12,646 nucleotides of DNA from SFWF01 sp964599835 (GCA_964599835.1 CAZRHF010000061.1:1-12646); one strand, 5' to 3'. Shown: positions 1 through 7,031, counted from the stretch's first letter. Translations and numbers: made by a program. The notes: generated by a model from the letters alone, not told the origin.

Positions 1-581
1 TTTATGGGTTTGCCTTCGCTGATAAGCGCATCCTTATATTTCTTGTAGATGGCATTCTGTGCGGCAGAGGTGTGAGATTTAAGAAGCTGACCGTTTTCGA
101 GATAATAGGTATCCTGCATATCGCGGGCAGGATGATGCTTGGGGATATTAAGAGCCTCAAAGCACTCATAGTCGGTAACGATCTCGCTGTAGTCCTCAAC
201 GTTAAAGCCCATTGACTTGAATATTCTTTCACACTCGCGCTGAACGAGGGTTATGGGATGATAGGAACCGCGATCGAGATTTGCGGGCATAGAAAGGTCA
301 AACTCGGGCATAGAGTTTATTTCCTTCTCTATCTCCTTTTCCTTAAGCTCTACCATTTTAGCGGCGATCTTTTCAGTTGCCTCGTTTTTAAGAATATTTA
401 CCTTCTGTCCGAAGTCCTTTTTCTCCTCGACGGAAAGATCCTTCATACCTTTAAGAAGGTCGGTAATGCTTCCCTTCTTACCGAGGTATGCGACCCTTAT
501 GTTTTCAAGCTCAGCCGCATCCTGAACAGCGGCAAGCTCGGCTTCAAACTGCTCCTGCAGTTTTACTATTTGTTCGTTCAT
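1..581 (-). CDS. pheS: Phenylalanyl-tRNA synthetase alpha subunit, N-terminal part (runs off left edge)
   Basis: PheS is the catalytic alpha subunit of the (alpha-beta)2 phenylalanyl-tRNA synthetase, which charges tRNA-Phe with phenylalanine in the cytosol. 193 complete codons are visible, so the C-terminal part of the gene lies outside the window. Residues 1-85 form the Lys/Glu-rich helical N-terminal arm (coiled coil that contacts tRNA), with the typical AYLGKKGSIT near 31-40. The class II catalytic core then begins: SYHPIT at 107-111, HHPARDMQDTYY at 149-160 and SHTSAAQ at 169-175 are family hallmarks. The ATG at 581 follows TTGGAGGTTTAAA, a strong ribosome binding site. pheT would be expected just beyond the left edge, but this cannot be seen. 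The gene sits behind a Phe T-box leader and a consensus promoter, so expression should rise when tRNA-Phe is uncharged. Assignment is secure. Confidence 0.96.
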   Translation of the reverse strand, partial: MNEQIVKLQEQFEAELAAVQDAAELENIRVAYLGKKGSITDLLKGMKDLSVEEKKDFGQKVNILKNEATEKIAAKMVELKEKEIEKEINSMPEFDLSMPANLDRGSYHPITLVQRECERIFKSMGFNVEDYSEIVTDYECFEALNIPKHHPARDMQDTYYLENGQLLKSHTSAAQNAIYKKYKDALISEGKPI

Positions 582-582
582 T

Positions 583-832
583 TTAAACCTCCAATAAAAA
601 ATCGTCCCATACAAAGTATGAGACGAAAAAAGTTTCCGTGGTACCACTCAAATTGCAGACAGAGTCTGCCACTTTTTTATGCTTTAATGCAGCAACTACA
701 TCCCTTGTTTCCAAAGGCAACTCCCGAGGCGAAATTCAGATAACAGCTCCCTGCGACTTCACACCAACCGCCGCTCTCTAAGAAGGAGAACCTGCTTCCT
801 ACTGAAACTCGTTCAAAGTCTTTAACAATTAC
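583..832 (-). promoter_or_regulatory. Phe-specific T-box leader (riboswitch) of pheS
   Basis: Read on the minus strand, the pheS leader has T-box architecture. Stem I region: about 825-705, with AGTAGGAAG near 803-795 and GGTGTGAAGTCGCAG near 765-751 as likely K-turn and apical-loop elements. Specifier: CTGAATTTCGCC contains TTC at 733-731, the Phe codon, matching the downstream gene. The T-box proper is GTGGTACCACGGAA at 647-634; its TGGT (646-643) is complementary to the ACCA end of a tRNA with discriminator A, as in tRNA-Phe. GAG (649-647) and CG (638-637) can pair with CG-T-CTC (625-620) to form the antiterminator, which excludes the terminator at 625-596. Known mechanism: uncharged tRNA-Phe stabilises the antiterminator. 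This explains most of the 344-bp interval 582-925, which has no convincing protein gene. Confidence 0.93.
596..625 (-). terminator. T-box-controlled intrinsic terminator before pheS
   Basis: On the minus strand CGTCTCATAC pairs with GTATGGGACG (10 bp, one G-U) around a TTT loop, followed by A and a run of six T. The 5' arm shares bases with the antiterminator, so the two structures are mutually exclusive. Confidence 0.92.
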
Positions 833-838
833 CGATAT

Positions 839-868
839 ATTATACACATTATTATGGTGAATTGTCAA
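839..868 (-). promoter_or_regulatory. Sigma-A promoter of pheS
   Basis: On the minus strand, TTGACA (868-863), an 18-nt spacer and TATAAT (844-839) match both consensus hexamers. Transcription would start near 832, just upstream of T-box stem I. Its -35 box lies 7 bp from the -35 box of the oppositely directed acetyltransferase promoter. Confidence 0.85.
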
Positions 869-875
869 GAACAAA

Positions 876-904
876 TTGACACTCACGTAAAGTTATGTTA
901 AACT
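876..904 (+). promoter_or_regulatory. Promoter of the GNAT acetyltransferase gene
   Basis: TTGACA (876-881), a 17-nt spacer, and TAAACT (899-904) with an upstream TG (896-897) forming an extended -10. The start codon at 926 is preceded by AAAAGGAGAA, so the 5' leader would be very short. Inferred by motif match only. Confidence 0.65.
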
Positions 905-925
905 TTTGCAAAAGGAGAATGTTTT

Positions 926-1459
926 ATGAGCACAATTACGACAAAACGCTTGTTATTAAGGCCTTTTTGCGAAAATGACGCAGAGGCAATGTACAAAAAC
1001 TGGACCTATGACGAGCGCGTTGCGCGCTATTGCCGTTGGTATCCTCACGAAGGCATCGAAGTCACCAAAAAACTACTCGATATGTATATCCAAAAGACAG
1101 CAGAAGGATTCGATTACATTTGGGGAATAGTCTTAAGAGAAAATAATGAGCTTGTTGGCTGTATTGACGTAGTAAACCTTTCCGAAGATAAGGAGATTGC
1201 TACGATTGGGTATCTTCTTTCTTATGAGCACTGGAACAAGGGATATGTTACGGAAGCACTTAGCACCGTCATTAAAAAACTGTTTGACGATGGCATTAAA
1301 ACGGTTAAGGCTATGCACCATATCGAAAATCCGGCTTCGGGAAAAGTTATGGAAAAATGCGGAATGAAATATACACACAACGACATTGTGCCCGGCAAAT
1401 TCGGTACTAACGAAACCTGTGAAGTAAGATGTTACGAAATACATAACCTAAATATGTAA
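926..1459 (+). CDS. GNAT N-acetyltransferase, RimJ/RimL type
   Basis: 177 aa, the usual length for a single-domain GCN5-related N-acetyltransferase of the Acetyltransf_3 (RimJ/RimL) group. These enzymes move an acetyl group from acetyl-CoA to a protein N-terminus, amino acid, polyamine or drug amine. Visible family signs: the opening TTKRLLLRPF with acidic ENDAEAM (5-22), the beta4-alpha3 acetyl-CoA loop GYLLSYEHWNKGYVTEAL (95-112, the WNKGYVTEA variant of R/Q-x-x-G-x-G/A), and the C-terminal ENPASGKVMEKCGM (134-147) typical of RimJ-like enzymes. No signal peptide or membrane segment is seen, so it should be cytosolic. The ATG is preceded by AAAAGGAGAA at good spacing. It is monocistronic: own promoter upstream, strong hairpin terminator just after the stop. 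The substrate cannot be predicted; ribosomal-protein, peptide and small-molecule acetylation are all possible. Confidence 0.9.
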   Translation: MSTITTKRLLLRPFCENDAEAMYKNWTYDERVARYCRWYPHEGIEVTKKLLDMYIQKTAEGFDYIWGIVLRENNELVGCIDVVNLSEDKEIATIGYLLSYEHWNKGYVTEALSTVIKKLFDDGIKTVKAMHHIENPASGKVMEKCGMKYTHNDIVPGKFGTNETCEVRCYEIHNLNM

Positions 1460-1466
1460 AAGTTAA

Positions 1467-1490
1467 GGCAGGGTCTCCCCTGCCTTTCGT
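1467..1490. terminator. Bidirectional terminator between convergent GNAT genes
   Basis: GGCAGGG (1467-1473), loop TCTC, CCCTGCC (1478-1484), followed by TTTCGTTATTT on the plus strand and by TTAACTTTT on the minus strand. The stem lies 7 bp after the stop of the plus gene and 5 bp after the stop of the minus gene, so it can serve both. Confidence 0.85.
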
Positions 1491-2455
1491 TATTTAAGTT
1501 TCTTTTCAAACATCAAAAGACCGTCAACTTCGAAAAACTCAAACGGTTCAGGAGCTGTCTCATTAAAGCCTAAAGCTTTTTGGGTATTTATCGAAGGCTG
1601 ATTATCAAAGTCCACCGTACAGAGCAACGTTTCGGCACCGATTTCCGACAAGTAATCGATGCCGGCCTTTATAAGACGCTTTGCGTTTCCTTGCCTTCTG
1701 TACTCGGGTGCTATCCATAGATCGGTATAAAACCACTTAGTATGTTCTTTACTGTTTTGAACGAAATCGGCATATCCGATTATTTCGTTTTTACCGTTAT
1801 AAAGTACTGCACAGAAATATTCTGTACAGCTTTGCGCTCTCGATATAATGCTTTTAAGTCCCCGAAACACTTTATCCGATATATTACCGTGTTTATCGGC
1901 CACGAAACGTATGATGTCATCACCCGGATGTTTAATAATTCTTATACTGTCTGCAAAGAGTATCGGAATCTCTTTTTCATAGATCTCCAAGCCGTTTTCA
2001 GGTGAGACTTCGCCTTTATTTACGAAACCTAAATACGCCCAGAACGGTTTCCCTGTCACAGGATCGGCAGTGAGATAAATTTGTCTCGCGCCGCAAGAGC
2101 GTAACAGTTCTTCCAAACGATAGTACATTTTTGTTCCGAATCCTTTTCGGCGATACTTCGGAAGTATATAGAATTCCATTATATAGCCAGACCCCGTTTT
2201 GATAAAGCCTTTATGATGCGGTCGGTCTATTTTTCCGTATATAAATCCGATCGGAGTTCCGTCTATAGTACAAAGCTCCAGAAAACGCTCTTTTTCTCCG
2301 AGCAAATTTATAATACTTTCAGACCATTTTGACACTAATTCTTCAGTGGTGTTTCTGTTTTGGTGTCTATCCAGTTCTTGTGCATATAACAGCATAAAAT
2401 TCCTAAAAATACTTATGTTGTCGTTGTTAAGTTTTGCAAATTCAATTTCGTTCAT
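1490..2455 (-). CDS. Tandem GNAT-domain acetyltransferase
   Basis: 321 aa carrying two GNAT folds in one chain. Domain 1 (about 1-165): FYILPKYRRKGFGTKMYYRL, with the acetyl-CoA loop RRKGFG at 102-107, then a beta5/alpha4 end GKPFWAYLGF (135-144). Domain 2 (about 170-321): DLWIAPEYRRQGNAKRLI with RRQGNA at 253-258, ending with NTQKALGF (290-297). Both loops keep the R/Q-x-x-G-x-G/A signature, so both sites might bind acetyl-CoA, although in many tandem GNATs only one is active. No signal peptide or membrane helix is seen. The start at 2455 follows AGAGGAAATTAT, a clear ribosome binding site. It is alone in its transcription unit, converging on the 926-1459 GNAT gene. The substrate is unknown; protein, peptide and small-molecule amines are all possible. 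Confidence 0.87.
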   Translation of the reverse strand: MNEIEFAKLNNDNISIFRNFMLLYAQELDRHQNRNTTEELVSKWSESIINLLGEKERFLELCTIDGTPIGFIYGKIDRPHHKGFIKTGSGYIMEFYILPKYRRKGFGTKMYYRLEELLRSCGARQIYLTADPVTGKPFWAYLGFVNKGEVSPENGLEIYEKEIPILFADSIRIIKHPGDDIIRFVADKHGNISDKVFRGLKSIISRAQSCTEYFCAVLYNGKNEIIGYADFVQNSKEHTKWFYTDLWIAPEYRRQGNAKRLIKAGIDYLSEIGAETLLCTVDFDNQPSINTQKALGFNETAPEPFEFFEVDGLLMFEKKLK

Positions 2456-2478
2456 ATAATTTCCTCTTTCTTTAATTT

Positions 2479-2508
2479 GATATAAAAAATCGCTCCTGAT
2501 AAAATCAA
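2479..2508 (-). promoter_or_regulatory. Weak candidate promoter of the tandem GNAT gene
   Basis: On the minus strand, TTGATT (2508-2503), 18 nt, then TATATC (2484-2479); each hexamer matches 4 of 6 consensus bases. The -35 box would lie inside the terminator hairpin of the unit upstream. No better promoter is visible between that hairpin and the start codon at 2455. Confidence 0.35.
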
Positions 2509-2519
2509 GAGCGATTTTT
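2484..2519 (-). terminator. Long hairpin terminator
   Basis: On the minus strand an uninterrupted stem of about 16 bp (AAAAATCGCTCTTGAT paired with ATCAGGAGCGATTTTT, one U-G pair) closes a TTT loop and runs into six T. It ends the leftward hydrolase operon and/or the small unit at 2534-2652. The symmetry means it could also act weakly on the plus strand. Confidence 0.85.
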
Positions 2520-2533
2520 ATATCCGAAAAGAG

Positions 2534-2587
2534 TTAAATTAAAGCGGACAAAACGGCTTTTGAAATTATCAGTTTAAAACTAATCAT
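2534..2587 (-). CDS. Possible 17-residue hydrophobic peptide ORF
   Basis: A minus-strand ORF from ATG (2587) to TAA encodes MISFKLIISKAVLSALI, a short peptide with two Lys and otherwise mostly hydrophobic residues. GGGGTGG lies 5 nt before the ATG and could act as a ribosome binding site, although it is not a perfect one. An in-frame GTG at 2596 would add VDK. The ORF lies between a candidate promoter (2652-2624) and a strong terminator (2519-2484), and its ends sit in the arms of a 10-bp RNA stem. I do not recognise a family. It could be a small membrane-active or signalling peptide, the last ORF of the leftward operon, or a chance ORF in a small RNA. Low confidence that it is translated. 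Confidence 0.3.
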   Translation of the reverse strand: MISFKLIISKAVLSALI

Positions 2588-2596
2588 TTTGTCCAC
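2545..2596 (-). repeat. Inverted repeat (10-bp stem) around the small ORF
   Basis: On the minus strand GTGGACAAAA (2596-2587) can pair with TTTTGTCCGC (about 2554-2545) with one U-G pair. The loop contains the palindrome AGTTTTAAACT. The stem takes in the bases just before the ATG at 2587, so it would hide the start of the small ORF in the folded RNA. This may be a translation control element or the body of a small RNA. Confidence 0.5.
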
Positions 2597-2623
2597 CCCA
2601 CTTTCGAAAATAAGATTATCAAA

Positions 2624-2652
2624 ATTATAATCAGAAAACGTTAAAAATGCAA
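2624..2652 (-). promoter_or_regulatory. Candidate promoter of the small unit downstream of the operon
   Basis: On the minus strand, TTGCAT (2652-2647), a 17-nt spacer, and a perfect TATAAT (2629-2624). The -35 box is poor. It would give a short transcript of roughly 135 nt ending at the hairpin at 2484. The region is AT-rich, so a chance match is possible. Confidence 0.4.
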
Positions 2653-2658
2653 TAATAA

Positions 2659-4137
2659 TTATTTCATTTCAAACGTTTTTTTAAAAGCGTCTATGCTTTT
2701 TTTGAAGTTTTTATGGCCTCTCACTTCAAGGAAGATAGGGGCGTGTTTTAATATTCCCTGTTTCCAGCAGTAAAAGAACGAAGCAAATGAGATCATCGGG
2801 CCGAACCAGTCTTCGACAGGTTGATGATTTTTAAGTTTTCCGTCAACGCGAACGACCTGGTGGAGGTGGTAGGCTACTACCTTTTTGCCTATTATGCCAT
2901 ACCATCTGCCTACGGGATATTTCTGTGAGAAAACGCCGTTATTTCGAGCGTGACCGACGTCCAGCAGGTGTCCTACCCTGCCTTCCTTATTAAGTGCTTT
3001 ATTTACCAGATCAACAAAATTCGAAACCTCGTCGGGCGTATAGCCGAAATTTCTGTCAGTTGCATTTTCGCCCTTTCCGAGATGCAGGTTTTCAATTCCG
3101 ATCTTCACATTGTCAGCAACGTTTTTTGCAACAGAAGCATAAAGCTCTGTAAAACGGTTTTTAACATTATCATTTTCCATATATGATATATGGGTTTTAG
3201 GAGGATGGATAGTAATACCGTCAACTTTCAGAAGGTTTGCGAGATCAAGTGCACTTTTGAAGGCTTCTTCGCCCCTGAATCCATTCTCGTCGTAGTAAAG
3301 ATTAGGAAAATGGATAGACAAATATCCGTTCGTTTTAGCTCTCCACTCGTTTACAAGCTCAGTTACACCGTCTTCGAGACAGCTTTCGCGGTTTGCACAT
3401 CTGAGTTCAACGTATTTAACCCTATTATCTATTGCAAAGCGGAGGTCAGCCAGATTATCGGCGCAGGCAAGACCGAAGTAGTCCGACACTTCGGAAATAG
3501 CCTTCTTATCTACTTCGATAAATCTTTCAGCGTAGGTTATTCCGTCATCGGCAATATCAAAAACTACGGCGCACGGAAAATCTCCGATAGATTTATCGGG
3601 GTCTATCGCCCTGATGCCGATGATATGAGATTTTCCGAAAGTATAATCCATACGGCAGTGGGAATGTCCGTGTATTACCGTGATATTTTTAAAGTTCAAT
3701 ATTTCTTCTAAATATACACGGCTTTCCTCAGCGAGACTTTTGGGTGCGTGGTGAAGCACCAGAATATCTCCGTTTTCAAGGTCATCTACAAGCGGCTTCT
3801 CAGCTTCACTGATTACGGAGTATGGGGTGTTAATGCCGACTATTTTACGCTTTCCTACCCTTAAAACGAAGCCCTTGGCAGAGCTACCGATAGCATCTCG
3901 GGTATTTGCATCTCTGACGTCGGAATTGCCGATAACAAAATAGTGCTCAAGGTCGGATACAGCACTGAAGTATATGTTCAAAGCCTCCGTCTCTCCGCAA
4001 GCTGAGATGTCGCCGAGATTTATTATCGTCCGGATATCATCCTTTTTAAGCGCAGATATCCCCTGCTCTAAAAATGCATACTGGGGTGATGCCTTACTTG
4101 CCGGCAGGTGCATATCGCATATAAATCCGATTTTCAT
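2659..4137 (-). CDS. Fusion: calcineurin-like metallophosphoesterase + xylose-isomerase-like TIM barrel
   Basis: 492 aa, two enzymes in one chain. Residues 1-209 are a calcineurin-like metallophosphoesterase with the five metal-site blocks in order: D8-M-H10, GD at 42-43, GNSD at 70-73 (replacing the usual GNH/GNHD), HH at 129-130 and HGHSH at 156-160. Such domains cleave phosphomono- or diesters with two metal ions; this form resembles the YfcE/MJ0936 phosphodiesterases. Residues of about 220-492 are a sugar phosphate isomerase/epimerase-like (AP endonuclease 2 superfamily) TIM barrel, with likely metal ligands in IGIENLH (E349), LLDVGH (D393, H396), YHLHQ (H424/H426) and LEVRG (E471). No signal peptide is seen. 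It is the last large gene of the leftward operon, 14 bp after the MBL-fold gene. Inference: the two domains take successive steps on a phosphorylated sugar. Domain calls are firm; the reaction is unknown. Confidence 0.85.
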   Translation of the reverse strand: MKIGFICDMHLPASKASPQYAFLEQGISALKKDDIRTIINLGDISACGETEALNIYFSAVSDLEHYFVIGNSDVRDANTRDAIGSSAKGFVLRVGKRKIVGINTPYSVISEAEKPLVDDLENGDILVLHHAPKSLAEESRVYLEEILNFKNITVIHGHSHCRMDYTFGKSHIIGIRAIDPDKSIGDFPCAVVFDIADDGITYAERFIEVDKKAISEVSDYFGLACADNLADLRFAIDNRVKYVELRCANRESCLEDGVTELVNEWRAKTNGYLSIHFPNLYYDENGFRGEEAFKSALDLANLLKVDGITIHPPKTHISYMENDNVKNRFTELYASVAKNVADNVKIGIENLHLGKGENATDRNFGYTPDEVSNFVDLVNKALNKEGRVGHLLDVGHARNNGVFSQKYPVGRWYGIIGKKVVAYHLHQVVRVDGKLKNHQPVEDWFGPMISFASFFYCWKQGILKHAPIFLEVRGHKNFKKSIDAFKKTFEMK

Positions 4138-4151
4138 AAAGTTCTCCTCAG

Positions 4152-4925
4152 CTACAGCTCCACCGTCATTTCATCCTCACAGATAACGGCTTTACTTCCA
4201 AAAAGATTCAAAACCTTCTGCTTTGATTCTTGCGGGCAGTCTAATATCTCGCGGCCGTTATGGCTAAAGAATATCTTTCCGATCTGTTTATCCTTTAAAT
4301 ATCCGTAAGCATCATCAATTCCGAAATGACCCGTTTCAATTATAACAGCATCGCATCTCTCATTAAAAAAAGCATCCATATCGGAATATTTTCCAACATC
4401 ACCCGAGTAGATAATGCTTTTTCCTTCGCACTCAATCTTATAAGAATAGGAATCTACTGCGTCGGTATTACAGACGGGCAGATGGGTGTTTCTGAGGGCG
4501 GTAATTTTCATAACCGAATCGTCTGATATCACACCCCCGCTGACCTTATGGGCATTTACGTCAAAATCCACCTTATAGCCGCCTTCGGTGTGAAGAAGCA
4601 GATTATAAACGGCGTTCCAGGTATCCATATTAGGAATGTAAATGTCAACACCGCCAAATAAGGGTTTTATCTTTTTAACGTTTCGGAGTTTGCGGATATT
4701 CCACAAAAGGTTACCGAGCCCGCCGACATGGTCCATATGGGTGTGTGAAATTACGATACTTTTGACGGCCAAAAGGTCGAGACCCATATTATGAGCCGTA
4801 TAAGAACAGCCCTCCCCTGCATCGAACCAGTAAAGCCTTCCGCCGCTTTCGATAACGAAGGACATATGTTTTCTGTTTTTCATAGGTTCGGTACCTGCAC
4901 AGGTACCTAAAAAATGAATTTTCAT
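4152..4925 (-). CDS. Metallo-beta-lactamase-fold hydrolase, RNase Z-like
   Basis: 257 aa. It opens with MKIHFLGTCAGTEP, the first strand and glycine-rich turn of RNase Z-type MBL proteins. Metal ligands are all visible: HTHMDH at 61-66, H148 (NTHLP), D176 (YSGD) and H222 (FSHNG), so both metal sites should be occupied. Members include tRNase Z, phosphodiesterases and phosphonate-pathway PhnP. No long flexible exosite arm typical of tRNase Z is obvious, and the operon context (glycosidase and phosphatase genes) argues for a small-molecule phosphodiester or cyclic-phosphate substrate. No signal peptide is seen. The start at 4925 lies 7 bp after the stop of the upstream rhamnosidase gene, and the next gene starts 14 bp beyond its stop. 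Tight spacing indicates one transcript. Fold assignment is strong, substrate is inference. Confidence 0.87.
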   Translation of the reverse strand: MKIHFLGTCAGTEPMKNRKHMSFVIESGGRLYWFDAGEGCSYTAHNMGLDLLAVKSIVISHTHMDHVGGLGNLLWNIRKLRNVKKIKPLFGGVDIYIPNMDTWNAVYNLLLHTEGGYKVDFDVNAHKVSGGVISDDSVMKITALRNTHLPVCNTDAVDSYSYKIECEGKSIIYSGDVGKYSDMDAFFNERCDAVIIETGHFGIDDAYGYLKDKQIGKIFFSHNGREILDCPQESKQKVLNLFGSKAVICEDEMTVEL

Positions 4926-4932
4926 TATAAAC

Positions 4933-7020
4933 CTACTTTTCTAAATAATTTATTGCCAGAGCAACGTAGGAAGCGAAGCCGTGGTCATAACTGCCGTTAC
5001 GGTATTTATGTTCCCAGAGGGTTTGGGTATGCTTTGCAGTCTGGCTGAAAAAGTCTTTAATATCATTCTCTAAAAGGGCTTTTTCGCCGTGGCGCATAAG
5101 ATATTCCATTCTCAGATAAAAGCCCATAAAGGCGTTTACGGGAACGAATTCTTTATTGTCTTTATTAAAGTTTTTGAAGCCTTCGCGGATATGGGAAAGA
5201 AGTTTTTCATATTTCGCATCATAAATATCTATTCCGCCGAAAAGTGCGGCATAATACTGGGCGGCTTCGGAGAAGTGGGGCTGATTTATAAGAACACCCT
5301 CATCGTTCCTTACAGCATGGTCGCAGAACACCTCGCCGTCAAAGGACAGCTCGATAGCCTTTTCTCTTATCTTCTTTGCCTTGTCCGCAAGCTCGGGCAG
5401 GTCGAAAACTTTGGCTGTCTGGGTCAAGGCCTCACTATAAAGGAAGTTGGTGGGATAGTTTACATCCCATACCCACTCATTGGCGGTAGACCACTCTACA
5501 AAGTTCCAGGACGGAAGCCTCTCAACGAGTCCTTCTTCATTCTCGTAGGACTTAAAGAAGCTTAGTACCCCCATAACGCCGGGCCTGAAACTTTCTTTGT
5601 CGGCCTTTGGATTTCGGTTAGTCAGATAATCTGCGACCTCTAAGACATACCAAAGGTTCCACTGGGGTATAAATTTATCATTTTCCCCCGTAACGCTGTC
5701 GGCAGGATAGCACATCGGCAGAGCACCCTCGGGCAGTATTCCTTCATTTTTATATAGGACGTAGTTTTCAAGAAAATTATCTTCAACGATATGAGTTCCG
5801 AAAAGCTCCATTTCGGCCTTACCGCTGAAATACGAGTCGCAAAGCCAGCCGGCACGCTCACGAGAGGGGCAGTCGGTATATAGATCAACGGCGTTGTGGG
5901 CAAAGCTTCTTATGGCCGCATTATATATCTCTCCAAGCTCTTTATCATGTCCTCTGTACGGTCTCGCTCCCTTAAAAGTATGTTCATAGGTTCGCATAGA
6001 AAAACCGTTTACGGTAACGCTTCCCTCTTTTACAAAGAAAGCAACAAATCGTGCAGTATATGGCTCGAAGCTGTAACTTTCCTTGTGCATACCTGCGGGA
6101 AGAAGCTGCTCGATAACGTTTCGTGCATTCAAACTGGTGAAATCGAAATCACAGTCGAAGCACATTTCCGAAAAGGCAATGACCACATCGCTTTCTTCAT
6201 TTGCGGTTATATCCCAGTTTAAAAAGCCTGCATAAAGCATTTCAAGGTCAAATACGGCATACTCCCCTGCTTTTACGATAACAGGATACCTGATGTCGCT
6301 CGTCTTGTGTATCAGCTTTTGCTGACGAACAAAGAGGAAGGGACTGTGTTTGATCTCATCCTGCTCGAAGCGTCCCCATTCCTTATTAGGATCGAAAATG
6401 CCTTTGAACCTGTTTCGGTCATAATCGGGGTTATATTCAAAAGAGCCGAAATGCTTGCAGTTCCTTGCAGATACAACACTGTACTCCGGATAAAGAACAT
6501 GACGAGGAAGGAATTTTATTCCAATATCTACCTCTGCAAGCTCTACTTTATTTACCTCTGCAAAAATATCACCGTTTCTCTCATCATAGACCTCGGTAAA
6601 ATGCCGCTGACCGGCATACCGTTCGACCTCGACTACTCTACGGCAGGACTTATATGTCCTAAAATCATCGGTTTTAAGAAGCACTTCGTCGCCGCGACGA
6701 AGCTCGGCGACAACCAGCGGAGCCTGCTTGGCGCAAACATAAGAACAACAGTTATAACCTGAAACCTCGATAACTATTTCGGCAGGCGCACCGCCGAATT
6801 TATCAAGAGATATTTCGTCAACACGGGCATATCCTTTCGCCGTTCTTGCCGGACCGTATGCTACGAATTCTCTGTTTACACTAAGTCTGTATGTATATGT
6901 CGCGGTGATATAAAGGGTCAAATCGGCAGTATCATCCGCAACAGCCTTAAGGATAAGGTGGTAGTTCATGGTATTTTCTTCGCCTTTTGCCCACATTGGC
7001 TTACTTTTTAGGAAAAACAT
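4933..7020 (-). CDS. GH78-like alpha-L-rhamnosidase
   Basis: 695 aa. Residues 1-350 are beta-rich sugar-binding and linker domains (N-terminal Bac_rhamnosid_N-like); about 355-690 is the (alpha/alpha)6 six-hairpin catalytic barrel. The GH78 signature YTDCPSRERAGWLCD is present: D383, E388 and D395 have the same 5- and 7-residue spacing as catalytic-site D567, E572 and D579 of Bacillus sp. GL1 RhaB. E670 in TLWEH would match its E841. Such enzymes release terminal alpha-L-rhamnose with inversion. Unusually, the chain ends about 25 residues after E670, so the C-terminal beta-sandwich of typical GH78 enzymes is missing. No signal peptide: cytosolic, acting on imported glycosides. The ATG at 7020 follows AGAGGAGGCTATT, a near-perfect ribosome binding site, and lies 11 bp after the HAD gene. 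Family firm; rhamnose specificity likely, not certain. Confidence 0.87.
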   Translation of the reverse strand: MFFLKSKPMWAKGEENTMNYHLILKAVADDTADLTLYITATYTYRLSVNREFVAYGPARTAKGYARVDEISLDKFGGAPAEIVIEVSGYNCCSYVCAKQAPLVVAELRRGDEVLLKTDDFRTYKSCRRVVEVERYAGQRHFTEVYDERNGDIFAEVNKVELAEVDIGIKFLPRHVLYPEYSVVSARNCKHFGSFEYNPDYDRNRFKGIFDPNKEWGRFEQDEIKHSPFLFVRQQKLIHKTSDIRYPVIVKAGEYAVFDLEMLYAGFLNWDITANEESDVVIAFSEMCFDCDFDFTSLNARNVIEQLLPAGMHKESYSFEPYTARFVAFFVKEGSVTVNGFSMRTYEHTFKGARPYRGHDKELGEIYNAAIRSFAHNAVDLYTDCPSRERAGWLCDSYFSGKAEMELFGTHIVEDNFLENYVLYKNEGILPEGALPMCYPADSVTGENDKFIPQWNLWYVLEVADYLTNRNPKADKESFRPGVMGVLSFFKSYENEEGLVERLPSWNFVEWSTANEWVWDVNYPTNFLYSEALTQTAKVFDLPELADKAKKIREKAIELSFDGEVFCDHAVRNDEGVLINQPHFSEAAQYYAALFGGIDIYDAKYEKLLSHIREGFKNFNKDNKEFVPVNAFMGFYLRMEYLMRHGEKALLENDIKDFFSQTAKHTQTLWEHKYRNGSYDHGFASYVALAINYLEK

Positions 7021-7031
7021 AATAGCCTCCT

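Noticed and set aside
677..886. Open frame of 69 codons on the minus strand upstream of pheS
   Set aside because: It coincides with the T-box leader and part of the promoter; its sequence is explained by RNA structure and it has no recognisable protein features.
2611..2634. Terminator directly after the phosphoesterase-TIM gene (GATTAT/ATAATC stem, then TTATTTT)
   Set aside because: Only a 6-bp, nearly all-AT stem with a 7-nt loop; too weak to call, and a much stronger hairpin lies at 2484-2519.
3190..3711. Plus-strand open frame opposite the phosphoesterase-TIM gene
   Set aside because: It is antisense to a strongly supported gene; no domain features or ribosome binding site that would favour it.
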